This document shows, one piece after another, positions 54,426-64,000 of a stretch of DNA of 64,000 bases. A program made the position numbers and the translations under genes. Under the pieces are notes generated by a model that saw only the letters and a program-made list of their open reading frames with translations, made no database searches and was not told where the DNA came from. Every line of letters begins with the position of its first letter. The stretch's first letter is position 1. This DNA is from Nemertoderma westbladi (taxonomy: Eukaryota > Xenacoelomorpha > Nemertodermatida > Nemertodermatidae): positions 1 through 64,000 of the forward strand of contig JAUCBJ010003987.1 in NCBI GenBank assembly GCA_032718475.1, given 5' to 3'.

Positions 54426-57161
54426 TTGATGCTTGTAACAAACTCAGCAGAAAGAAATTCAGCCAATTATGCATCAATCGCTGGATTAGGAATTATTTTT
54501 AAATTTTATAAAAATTTTTGTTTTATGAAGTTTTATGAAAATCTGCCTGGAATTATAAAGGACATTCTGAAACACAATGTCAGTGTCATTGCAGGTGATG
54601 CGAATGCCTAAATGGGCCCAAAGGACATCAAGGGTTGCATCTATAATACCAGTTCGAACAGAAATGGGGGCTTAATCGTATACCTATGGAAGAACGTGAA
54701 TTGATACCAATAAAAATCACATTTATAAAGTGTAAGTTGAAGCTTTCAATTCCCAAACGAAACCAAAGTGCGGGTGGACTTATCTGTGTCAAAAAAAGTG
54801 GAGGAAGAACATACTTAACTGCGAGGCATACTTGTCGTTCAACCTAATTGGCTTGTACTATAAAATCAAGACGGTGGTGGTACGAAACAGTTTGAGGGAC
54901 AGCAAAAACAGCTCAAGCAAGCGAATCAACTATGACTGTGATAAACTTAGATCAGGGGTCGCATTCACCAAGCTCCCTAAATTAGACCGAACATATATAC
55001 CCAGTTGAAACTAATACGATTGAAACACAATCTAAACTGTATTTACCAAGATTATAATTACCTAATTAGTTCGTAAATTAGTACAAACTAGTTTACCTAA
55101 TACTAGTAGGTAAATTAGATTGAACTCTACCTAAAATCATTCAGCGGGGCCTTTTATCGGAGTAATGTAGCTCAGTGACGGTACCAAAGTAGGCATGGCA
55201 TGATTCATGACTAAGGTTCGCTCATGCCTTAGGTTTAAGGTACATTGTGAATTACCGATGTTTCTCTTTGGAAGTTTTTAAACATTGATGAAAAGTTTAA
55301 CACTACTATAGAAATATTCTATGCATAACTAGTAATGTATTGGGTCTATGTAAATGCTACGCCTACACCTACGTCTACACCTACATATCTGTTCGGCTGA
55401 CATGAACCACAGCACAAGTAGTAACACACAAACGGACACAATTAGAATGGAAGTTCTAAAATTGAGTCAACAGGAGAGCATTCCTACAGTGTCACCAGAC
55501 GTAATTAAACCAGCGGTGAGGCACTTGGCCAGGCGAAAGTCTCCAGATATAAACTCTCTGACGGTTGAACACCTGCTCCATACTGATCCAGACAAAACAA
55601 CACTTCTACTAAGTAATATACTCAACTGTTGCTTCCGGCTTGGTAAGGTTCCAACGACATTTGGAAAGACAACCACAACGTACATCTACAAGGGCAACAA
55701 GAGGAATACATTACAACCGAACTCGAATCGACCAATTTCCATTGTCAGCCTACTCGCAAAGGTATATGAGTACACTGTACTGAATAATTTCCTCACAGAG
55801 GTCAACACACAGGGACTCACAAGTAACTACCAATGTGGATACAAAAAAAAAGGCTGGGACTGACATGGTGATTGCTTGTATACTGGAATGTATGGAATAT
55901 TTCAATCAGGGTGGATCACCGCTTTACATTTGCAAACTCGATATATCATCTGCATTTGACGAAGTAAACCACAACATTTTATTCAATAAATTGAAAGGCA
56001 AAATTAACTCTCACATAATTCTAACCCTCATTGATTACTACTCTGTCTCCATGATATACCTCAAGTTTAACGGAATCATTTATGACGGTCCAATTGAAAT
56101 TTATAAGGGGGTGAAACAGGGATCACTATTATCACCAACACTTTTTAATATCTACACCTGCAATATTCTCACGAAATTAGAGGAGTCTGGACTAGGTTGT
56201 TGGATTACATCCACATGGTTAGGAGCACTATGTTACGCTGATGACATAATTTTGTTGACTACCACTCAATCAGACATGGAGTCAATGGTTAGCATCGCGA
56301 TATCGGAAGCAAACACCTTAAACTTGAAAATTGAACCCTCTAAATCCAACTGGATGCGCACATCATAAAAATCTCCCACAACTTTCATCAAAATTAATGG
56401 TGTACTGGTCCCTGAGTCAGACTCAATTAAATTTTTGGGTGTGGAAATAACCAAAAACAAGTTCAATAATCTCTCAAGCAAATGCATCAGGGTGATATCC
56501 GCGATAGCTGGAGCTTTCCATAAAAATGGATGGTCAGTACGAAACCTGGACATCGACACCGTGGCTTACCTCTGGAGAATGGTCGCCATACCTGCCATCC
56601 TATATGGTCTTAAGTTCTACATAGGAGGGATGTCAGACACACAAATACATCATCTGGAGGTGCATTACCGCAAACAACTTCGGGGACTACTATCCCTGGG
56701 GACGTACGTAAACAACACAACCATTTACAACCTATTTAACTCCAACTCACTTTCTAACCTGGCCCTAACTCATGCCATAGGGACTTTAATCAACATTATA
56801 TAAATGTCCCATTCCACCGGTTCAAACCACCTTACTTATCAACATGCAACTGAATAAACGACGGAGATATAAAGGAGTCGGCAGTGCCTATCACCTAACC
56901 AGCAGTAGGTGTGCAATGCCGGCGCTAATTACAATGCTGACATCCAGATTTGATAAAAAAAGAATTGCATCTCGTCTTGACATGGGAAAATTAACCTGCC
57001 TGGAGACAATTAACTTGAATTTCATTAGGAACACTTATAAGATCTCAAACATCACTTTCAACCAAAAACACGACAGGATCATACAGTATTTCAGTAAACA
57101 TAATGAACTTCTGAACGAGGACCCAAATGAAACAAACTCACCGATTTTTAATACCCAATAA
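54426..57161 (+). pseudogene. Non-LTR retrotransposon (endonuclease plus reverse transcriptase), decayed
   Basis: 54426-54900 carries the endonuclease remnant: V-S-V-I-A-G-D-A-N-A, stop, then N-R-N-G-G-L-I. 54960-55330 is unrelated AT-rich insert or linker. 55354-55863 has R-K-S-P-D-I-N-S-L and N-R-P-I-S-I-V-S-L, ending at a frameshift in an eight-base A run near 55845. 55835-56368 has K-L-D-I-S-S-A-F-D, G-V-K-Q-G-S-L-L-S-P and L-C-Y-A-D-D-I-I-L-L, then a stop at 56366. The same sense continues F-L-G-V-E-I-T-K-N to 56803 and, shifted, to 57161. All reverse-transcriptase motifs remain, but at least four breaks make it inactive. Confidence 0.85.
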
Positions 57162-58091
57162 TGTAAATATACACCTGATTTTATTATGAAATGCCCCTGT
57201 GCCTAGCACATTTTAAGATGTTGAATTGTACTTATAATATTATGGGTTTTATGTCTCAATTGTTAATATTGTAATTTGTCATTTTATATGATCTTAAAAT
57301 AAAAATATATATAACACACACACATACTTCCAACCATGAATTTCAACACTGTGGCCAGTTCCCCATAAATCCATTGCGTACAGAGTCGAGAAGCCGCACA
57401 ATCTCCCAAATACAGAAGTAGCGATCACCTATTATGATCACGAATGATGTAATTTAAACAGCTATAGTGACAGACTTGACTGACGTTACTATCAGTCTAA
57501 TTTAAAAAAAAATAGCCAAATAATTAGTGTCACAAACATTGAAATCACAATTCGGTGTTTATGCGTACAATATATAAAAAAAATAATTGGTTCACGTTAT
57601 TCTACAGTAAAAAATTATCCTAGAGAGAAATTTTCAAGTCTATAACTCAAATAGCAGCTGAGAAAAATGTACCGAAATAATTTGAAAAACACATTTCGAG
57701 TAAAATGGGTTTAAAGTTTGCCTTTGTTTTTTTTGGTTTTTCAATGTTAATGACGGGTTTTTGTTCCAGAATCCAAAATTAATGTTGATGAAAAAGAACA
57801 GCTGTGCTTACAATTGGTCTTAAGGCGTAACATTTTGTGCTGATTCCTAATATAATAATGAAAATCGTATATTTCCAATACATTTCAAATATATAGTGAT
57901 TTATTGATTATTTTTATTGGCAAATGTTGTAAATCGTCATACAAATATTGTACAGATAAATAATATTATAAGTGGCTGAATAAAATTAAGGGGTAAAATT
58001 GGTTATATGTGGTAAAATTTTATGTTGATTCCGAATATTACAATGAAAATATAAAACCAATCAATCAATCAATGTATTTTAAATAAAACCA
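57162..58091. other. AT-rich stretch without supported genes
   Basis: A short (AC)n lies at ~57313. A duplicated segment is built around TGATTCC(T/G)AATAT near 57841 and 58027. No coding frame. Confidence 0.5.
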
Positions 58092-58748
58092 CCCTGCAAA
58101 CCACCAACGTTAATCTAACGTTGGGTTTATGTTAGACATTCGTTAAAAAATGACAGTTAGAATTTAACCATAAACCTACGTTAAAATACGTTAGAATTCT
58201 GTCAATTTTTAACGTTAATTTTTTACAGTAATTATACGTCAAAAATAGACAATTATCTGACAATACCATATTTTTTAACGTTACTTTAGATCGTTAATTT
58301 TTGACAGTAATTATACGTTAATAATCAACAGAGATCTGACATTTCCAAATTTTTTAACGTTGATTTAACGTTAATTTTTAACGTTCATTATTAACGTTAA
58401 TTTAGCATTAAAATACATCAGATTTTAACGATGATTAGTGAATCACTTAACTATCAATGGATAACATATCTATGTCTAGCTGACCATCCGCTGACTTTGT
58501 TCATTTCTTATTTTGTTAAATTTTTATGATACTTGTGTAATTTTTTAAATATTATTTTTAAATATTTGCCTTACTAGTCAGCATCTGTGTACCAGTACCA
58601 AGCGTACAGTATAAAAGTACAGTAAGTAAGCGTACAGTAGAAAAAGGGTGGAAAGAAGGATCTAGAAGATGCTAGTGGGGCTGCAGCCGATAGCGAAGAT
58701 GAATGAATATTATATATCGATAAAAACTTGGCCCTAATTACGTTACGG

Positions 58749-58985
58749 ATAACTTTATGAAACTGGATGTACGTTTCGGTTAACTTTATGAAACTGGATG
58801 TACGTTTCGGTTAACTTTATGAAACTGGATGTACGTTACGGTTAACTTTATGAAACTGGATGTACGTTTCGGTTAACTTTATGAAACTGGATGTACGTTT
58901 CGGTTAACTTTATGAAACTGGATGTACGTTTCGGTTAACTTTATGAAACTGGATGTACGTTTCGGTTAACTTTATGAAACGGATG
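58749..58985. repeat. 31-bp tandem repeat, eight copies
   Basis: Units contain AACTTTATGAAACTGGATGT followed by ACGTTTCGGTT, spaced exactly 31 bp from 58751 to 58968. Non-coding. Confidence 0.95.
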
Positions 58986-59494
58986 AGTCCGGTAGCAACC
59001 TACGGGTCTCTGAACTATAGATCTAAGCCTCCCATTGATAAATAAAAATTCCACAAATTTCTAATTCCGAATTCCAAAAATTCCACATTTCTAAAGCCTA
59101 CTTTATAGTGTTATAGAAATTAAATTCAGAATTTCATACAAGAAAAAATCATACATAATTATTGATTTTTTCATTGATCAATTACACGAGATTATGAATT
59201 TAAGCTTATGGTTTTAACACTTGAATTTGTTCAAAATTACATTTCACTGTATGTAACTGGCAATTTGAAAATCTATCGTAATGTGATAATAACGTGTATT
59301 ATTAATATTATATCTAATACATAATTAAAATATATACATAATTATTATATGTAATATTGATTAATCATAAGTAATGTGTTAATTGTGAGTTAATACAATA
59401 TAATTTTGTCAATATTAAGTGGCAAAGTTGTCTTCGGCCGTTAGGCCAGGGAAAACATTACGCACAAAGTCTGACGACTTGTTTCCAGATAAGG

Positions 59495-60006
59495 GGGCGT
59501 TCATAAAGTATGTCACTCACTAGGGGAGGGGGGGGGGGGGGTCGAGCTTTCGTGACATTTTGTGACAGGTGGTAGGGGGGTGTCGACCTTTGTGACGGTC
59601 ACGGCGATGCTCTACGGTATGCTTTAATGTTAGCTTGACTTTGACTAACACATTTGTAGATGAGTGGGAAACTTTAAGGAAAAAACAATAAACTCAATAA
59701 CATTGAATTTAATCCCTAACATTAACAGGGCACCCCTGTCTAGTCTGCCTTGTACATGTACAGTATTGTAGTTTGAAGCTGCTAAAGTATGTATAGGCTT
59801 TTAGTAAGAACTACTTCAGTCAAAATGTTTCACTTTCTATTGTGCTTTCTAACTGTTATTAAATTACTGAAATAAAATATTTTTCGTCTAGGGGGGGGGG
59901 GGGGGGGGGGGGGGTTATAAATTTACGAAAATAGGTTTTTTGTGACAGAAGGGGGGGGGGGGGTCAAAAAAATGGAAAATTTGCGTGACATACTTTATGA
60001 ACGCCA
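59495..60006. mobile_element. MITE with GGCGTTCATAAAGTATGTCA termini and poly-G tracts
   Basis: GGCGTTCATAAAGTATGTCA at ~59496-59515 is repeated inverted at ~59986-60005. G homopolymers of about 18, 25 and 13 bases occur near 59523, 59890 and 59951. Inner motifs TTTGTGACAG and GTCAAAAAAATGG are present. No coding frame. Confidence 0.8.
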
Positions 60007-60049
60007 CCTAATTCCACCATATTTTTATTCACCAGAGGATACTCCAGTA

Positions 60050-60205
60050 CCCATTAAAGGACGCCCTTGAGAAATGCGCCCTAGCTCGTCCCTTTAAAGC
60101 GTTCGTCCTGAAACGAAAACTCTCCCGACCCCTTTGCGGGGATCGAACCCATGACCTCTGGAGAGATGTTAATTAAAGGCAACGGATTAACACTACACAA
60201 ACTAC
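60050..60205 (-). mobile_element. tRNA-derived SINE
   Basis: Read on the minus strand, AGTGTTAATCCGTTGCC (D-arm region) is followed by AGGTCATGGGTTCGATCCCC, a tRNA variable loop, T-arm and B-box at 60157-60138. The body toward 60050 is GC-richer and unrelated to the first SINE. It lies immediately beside the poly-G MITE. Confidence 0.7.
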
Positions 60206-60899
60206 AAGGGCGGGAAGAACATAAAAAATGTTAGATTTTTGCTTGATCAAATGTGGCGTCGAATGCTGGACATTGACATTGACATATAGATTATCTATCA
60301 TTACTAATATCAATATTAATCATAACAACACATTTTGATGCTAACAAATACAATAGTATTTGTAATTTCTCTGAATGCTATTTTTAATGCAACCACGGCG
60401 ACAATAAACCGAGAGGATCATAGATTCGAGCTGAGTTTCAGCAGAGTAAGTGCAATACAAAAGACCGCAACTATTTAAATTTATGCAAAAAAACCGTAAG
60501 TCAACAAGACTTGCGGTTTTTTGTCATCAGAATTTAATGAGGATTTCACATCTGGAAATGGTTTGGCGAGATCTGTTGTATGCATTTTCAATAATTACCA
60601 GAAGTAGCTCCGATGAGAGAAAGCTTGTAATTAAACTGATTGTTATTAATTCCATTAGTCACCTGAGGTCAACCCACCCTAACCTAACTGTTTAATATGA
60701 GAATGCCTTCTTAGGTTGTTTCGAGTTATCACTGTCTACCGGTCTGACCGTCAAGATGTAAATTTAGACAGAGCCAGATAAGATAATAGCAATTGTCTGG
60801 AATATGTGATTATTTGACGTTAATTAACGTTAAGGTAATTAAGCGTTAATTATTATAATTATGTTTTTATCACTGTCAGTTGTTTGTATTTTTTACGTT

Positions 60900-61240
60900 A
60901 AATACAATATATTTTGACGATCCAAACTGATTGTCAGTAATATGTCATTTTTTAACGTTAACATACAATATATTTTGACGATCCAAACTGATTGTCAGTA
61001 ATATGTCATTTTTTAACGTTAAACATACAATATATTTGACGATCCAAACTGATTGTCAGTAATATGTCATTTTTTAACGTTAAACATACAATATATTTTG
61101 ACGATCCAAACTGATTGTCAGTAATATGTCATTTTTTAACGTTAAACATACAATATATTTTGACGATCCAAACTGATTGTCAGTAATATGTCATTTTTTA
61201 ACGTTAAACATACAATATATTTTGACGATCAAAATACCTA
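60900..61240. repeat. 61-62-bp tandem repeat, about six copies
   Basis: Each unit contains ACAATATATTTTGACGATCC, ACTGATTGTCAGTAATATGT and TTTTTTAACGTTAA. It lies in the right AACGTT-rich arm of the 58092-61397 element. Confidence 0.95.
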
Positions 61241-61703
61241 CCGTTTAAAATTAACGTTAATTTGCGTTAATTTTTAACGTTAAAAGGGCGGCCAAACTAA
61301 CGTTATTTATATGTATTATTAACGTTAATAATTAACGTTGGCATTGTCAGAAAATAACGTATATTAATGCATTATTAACGTTAAATTGTTTGCAGGGCAA
61401 TACCTGCTATAATTCTTACCAGGTTGTCATTTATATAGAGTATACTACTATTATGCAGTAAATCCGTATGCTTTTACCAATTATGATATAAAAAAATGTT
61501 GTATTTTTATTAATTAGCAGATAAATAAAAATCCCAATACTATAAAATTGCATAATATCCCCCCCCCCCCCACTCATCACAACATAGATGAAACTTTCTA
61601 AAACTGCCCGGTGCCATATTCACTTTTATCGACTTCCTCGAACTCCCTCTTCCGTTGACACTTTCGAGCTATCTTGGCAGCATCTGAATCGGCTTTATCG
61701 GCC

Positions 61704-61943
61704 CTATGTATCCTCTCGTCCTTTACTCTTTAGACTATTTAGCAAAAACTGACCAGCACTAAACCCAAGTTTCTCAAAAATCTGGCATCTATTAGCAGCG
61801 CCATCATTGAATGTAATGACTAAGTCATAAGCACTAATAACATTTTCCATTATGTGTATGTAGTTAAATAACTCTGGAAGCCATGTGTTTTCTAAGTTGT
61901 AACACTGTGTACAAGTTGGGTATAGTAACCCCAATTGTCTCAC
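61704..61943 (-). pseudogene. C-terminal part of a Mutator-like transposase
   Basis: The minus frame reads V-I-S-A-Y-D-L-V-I-T-F-N-D-G-A-A-N, then F-E-K-L-G-F-S-A-G-Q-F, the FN-x-G followed by LG-x2-G-x-F pattern that I associate with the C-terminus of animal Mutator-like transposase-domain proteins. There is no ATG; a splice acceptor or decay must precede it. The first part (Y-N-L-E-N-T-W-L-P-E-L-F-N-Y) lies in the first unit of the 208-bp tandem array. The other half of the gene is at 62996-63241. Confidence 0.5.
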
Positions 61944-62905
61944 ACTTTCTCAAGTCACTGGCACTGTCTCCTCGAAAGTTACAATTATTTAACTGGTTCT
62001 GTGGGTAGTAACATGAAAAAACGCCGCTTATAGCCTAAAAACACACTCCCACCTAATATAATCGTATGTAGTTAAATAACTCTGGAAGCCCTGTGTTTTC
62101 TAAGTTGTAACACTGTGTACAAGTTGGGAATAGTAACCCCAATTGTCTCACACTTTCTCAAGTCACTGGCACTGTCTCCTCGAAAGTTACAATTATTTAA
62201 CTGGTTCTGTAGGTAGTAACATGAAAAAACGCCGCTTATAGCCTAAAAACACACTCCCACCTAATATAATCGTATGTAGTTAAATAACTCTGGAAGCCCT
62301 GTGTTTTCTAAGTTGTAACACTGTGTACAAGTTGGGAATAGTAACCCCAATTGTCTCACACTTTCTCAAGTCACTGGCACTGTCTCCTCGAAAGTTACAA
62401 TTATTTAACTGGTTCTGTAGGTAGTAACATGAAAAAACGCTGCTTATAGCCTAAAAACACACTCCCACCTAATATAATCGTATGTAGTTAAATAACTCTG
62501 GAAGCCCTGTGTTTTCTAAGTTGTAACACTGTGTACAAGTTGGGAACAGTAACCCCAATTGTCTCACACTTTCTCAAGTCACTGGCACTGTCTCCTCGAA
62601 AGTTACAAGTATTTAACTGGTTCTGTAGGTAGTAACATGAAATAACGCCGCTTATAGCCTAAAAACACACTCCCACCTAATATAATCGTATGTAGTTAAA
62701 TAACTCTGGAAGCCCTGTGTTTTCTAAGTTGTAACACTGTGTACAAGTTGGGAATAGTAACACCAATTGTCTCACACTTTCTCAAGTCACTGGCACTGTC
62801 TCCTCCAAAGTTACAAATATTTAAATGGTTCTGTAGGTAGTAACATGAAATAACGCCGCTTATATGCTAAAAACACACTCCCACCTAATATAATCGTATG
62901 AAGTT
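61856..62905. repeat. 208-bp tandem repeat, five units plus a partial, containing exon sequence
   Basis: GTATGTAGTTAAATAACTCT or a close variant starts at 61856, 62064, 62272, 62480, 62688 and (variant, partial) 62896, spaced exactly 208 bp. Units differ by only a few bases. Each unit contains the coding-like stretch that in unit 1 joins the Mutator-like C-terminus, so part of an exon plus intron was amplified. Confidence 0.95.
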
Positions 62906-62995
62906 AAATAACTTTGTTATAACAATAACATATAACACTTTCCATCCAAAAAATACACTTTTCGAACTTCGGGACCATAGGACATTGTTGAAAGA

Positions 62996-63241
62996 TTAAT
63001 TTACATTCGGTGTTTGACCATGTAAGCACTTCTGTAACAGATGGGCAGCTGTCAGATGTAGATAGGTTTCACAATGTCCATTATAGCAATGGGTAGACTG
63101 TTTTTTTTTATATACTTCATTTGTAATACGTGCCCGGTTGAAGGCGCAACAACTAGCTTCACCTGTTGGACACAACTCATGACACGGTGCTGCATCTGTG
63201 GAAACGTGGTGATAGAATGTGGCCCATATTGCCTTTCTCAT
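62996..63241 (-). pseudogene. Mutator-like transposase fragment (Cys/His block)
   Basis: ATG at 63241. M-R-K-A-I-W-A-T-F-Y-H, S-T-D-A-A-P-C-H-E-L-C-P-T-G-E, then C-C-A-F-N-R-A. The AIW-x2-F-x-H and STD-x2-P-x-H-x-LCP-x-G blocks are characteristic of animal proteins with the Mutator-like transposase domain. In those proteins this lies upstream of the FN-x-G region, which matches the order here (minus strand, N to C towards 61704). The upstream catalytic domain and the expected linking segment are absent. Confidence 0.65.
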
Positions 63242-63388
63242 ATTGACTACTGACTAGTAGTTAATACTGTATTGCAGTATGGTGTACTAAAACCTAAGTA
63301 GGCTAAAAGCACTACTGCACTACCGGTATTCATCTATCTGCTATCTGGAATGGAATGAAGTCTCAGCAGAATATGTTGGTTAGCACCA

Positions 63389-64000
63389 ATGGCAAAGAAA
63401 AGGAAGCGCGCGAAACAAACTAAATCGCCACTTTCGCCAAATGAAATCGGAATTCTGGGGTTGGCTAACGCAAACCCACAACTCCTACCTGTAGGCCTAT
63501 CTAATAAAACACCATATCGGGAAGCCAAACGGATCAATCGCAGGGTGGAGATAGATCTGGACGATTCGACAGCTGGTACCGGTAGGCCTACCCCTGCCAT
63601 TACAGATGCACCGACCCTTACTGCCCCCCTTAACCTTGCACACGCTCGAACCAATAGTCAAACCTTAGGCCTATCGAGCACCGCCGGTGGTACCAGTAAC
63701 TCTGACTCTTCTTCTGCTGCCACTATGGATCAGCAAGCTATGGTACAGCAAATAGCTTCCCTCGTAGTCACTGAAGTAACGAGGAATCTGTCCGAGTATA
63801 TCAACTCTGTAAACTCTGGAGCGGTAACCTGCGCGGTTGCTTCTCAAAACAGCGTGGAAATCGAAGACGTTAAGGATCATGGCGATCGTGTCGAACAGTT
63901 TCACCTACTAACCATGGTTGAAGTGCGCGGTCAATCTGTCAACTCACTTTTAAAGATGAAAGGCGACCGGTATGGCTTCGTCAGGAGTCTAGCGACATTC
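63389..64000 (+). CDS. Unrecognised protein, 5' end of an open frame leaving the window
   Basis: ATG at 63389 opens a 204-codon frame that is still open at the window edge. The N-terminus is very basic (M-A-K-K-R-K-R-A-K-Q-T-K), followed by S-P-N-E-I-G-I-L-G-L-A-N, a Thr/Ser/Gly-rich middle, then a helical-looking segment M-V-Q-Q-I-A-S-L-V-V-T-E-V. GC content is higher than the surroundings and codons look protein-like. It diverges from the Mutator-like fragment 150 bp upstream. I recognise no family. A gag-like ORF1 of a retroelement or a host nuclear protein are both possible. Opposite-strand frames over this region are shadows. Confidence 0.6.
   Translation, partial: MAKKRKRAKQTKSPLSPNEIGILGLANANPQLLPVGLSNKTPYREAKRINRRVEIDLDDSTAGTGRPTPAITDAPTLTAPLNLAHARTNSQTLGLSSTAGGTSNSDSSSAATMDQQAMVQQIASLVVTEVTRNLSEYINSVNSGAVTCAVASQNSVEIEDVKDHGDRVEQFHLLTMVEVRGQSVNSLLKMKGDRYGFVRSLATF

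Larger units (their letters stand above)
58092..61397. mobile_element. AACGTT-rich 3.3-kb DNA element with CCCTGCAAAC termini
   Basis: The left end CCCTGCAAACCACCAACGTT and right end AACGTTAAATTGTTTGCAGG G share the inverted terminus CCCTGCAAAC. Subterminal regions 58100-58440 and 60810-61390 are densely packed with the palindrome TTAACGTTAA/AACGTT. No transposase frame. Nested inside are a 31-bp tandem repeat, a poly-G MITE, a SINE and a 61-bp tandem repeat. Flanking target duplication is unclear (possibly CA). Confidence 0.65.

Noticed and set aside
60484-60522. Rho-independent-terminator-like hairpin (AAAAAACCGTAAGTC...GACTTGCGGTTTTTT)
   Set aside because: Eukaryotic context with no gene ending there; treated as a chance or repeat-derived inverted repeat.
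63334-63904. Two minus-strand frames of 106 and 77 codons
   Set aside because: They overlap the better plus-strand frame at 63389-64000, have no recognisable features and are probably shadows.
1-64000. Bacterial or viral origin of the window
   Set aside because: Animal receptor families, LINEs, SINEs, satellites, a spliced-looking gene and low gene density all fit an animal nuclear genome.

Overview
This is invertebrate animal DNA. It is AT-rich and crowded with decayed non-LTR retrotransposons, tRNA-derived SINEs, DNA transposons, foldback elements and minisatellites. The recognisable host-type genes are animal families: three type II membrane proteins with fibrinogen-related domains (FReD), a secreted PAN plus C-type-lectin protein and an SLC17-type transporter. 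All of these read as single uninterrupted frames, which is unusual for metazoans. One SINE carries a central motif that I recall from mollusc and other invertebrate SINEs. I cannot name the species or phylum from the sequence alone.

Layout. 1-921: 3'-truncated FReD gene (minus). 1074-1954: foldback element with hammerhead-like cores. 2.4-3.97 kb: retrotransposon scraps. 4544-5974: SLC17-like transporter (minus). 6.3-6.5 kb and 7.4-14.2 kb: minisatellites, the second about 6.76 kb of a 49-bp unit with higher-order duplication. 16.0-18.9 kb: non-LTR reverse transcriptase (minus) split by a 1,038-bp insertion with a TCCAT target duplication. 19.7-20.5 kb: 21-bp minisatellite. 20593-21366: PAN/C-type lectin gene. 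23.69-29.02 kb: composite element bounded by ~0.7-kb inverted repeats. 30.5-33.4 kb: a second non-LTR element (plus). 34935-36203: FReD gene 2. 38157-40599: apparently complete piggyBac element with TTAA at both ends. 42-48.5 kb: LINE relics and repeats. 51719-52954: FReD gene 3. 54.4-57.2 kb: a third non-LTR element. 58092-61397: AACGTT-rich DNA element with nested repeats. 61.7-63.2 kb: Mutator-like transposase fragments, one of them tandemly amplified. 63389-64000: an open coding frame that leaves the window.

The most interesting locus is 23.69-29.02 kb. Between long inverted repeats it holds an acidic zinc-finger protein gene (plus) and, convergent to it, a small gene for a GTSF1/Asterix-like protein. 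That protein has two perfect CHHC zinc fingers and a tryptophan-rich acidic tail. GTSF1 proteins are cofactors of PIWI in piRNA silencing of transposons, so a GTSF1-like gene carried inside a mobile-element-like structure could be a transposon-borne modulator of the pathway. A second reading frame appears to start inside the end of the GTSF1-like frame and continue across a 157-bp intron.

The FReD genes form a dispersed same-strand cluster of probable pattern-recognition receptors. Two of the three carry NPxY sorting motifs in their cytoplasmic tails. Together with the PAN/C-type lectin gene they suggest an innate-immunity or cell-recognition neighbourhood heavily invaded by transposons.
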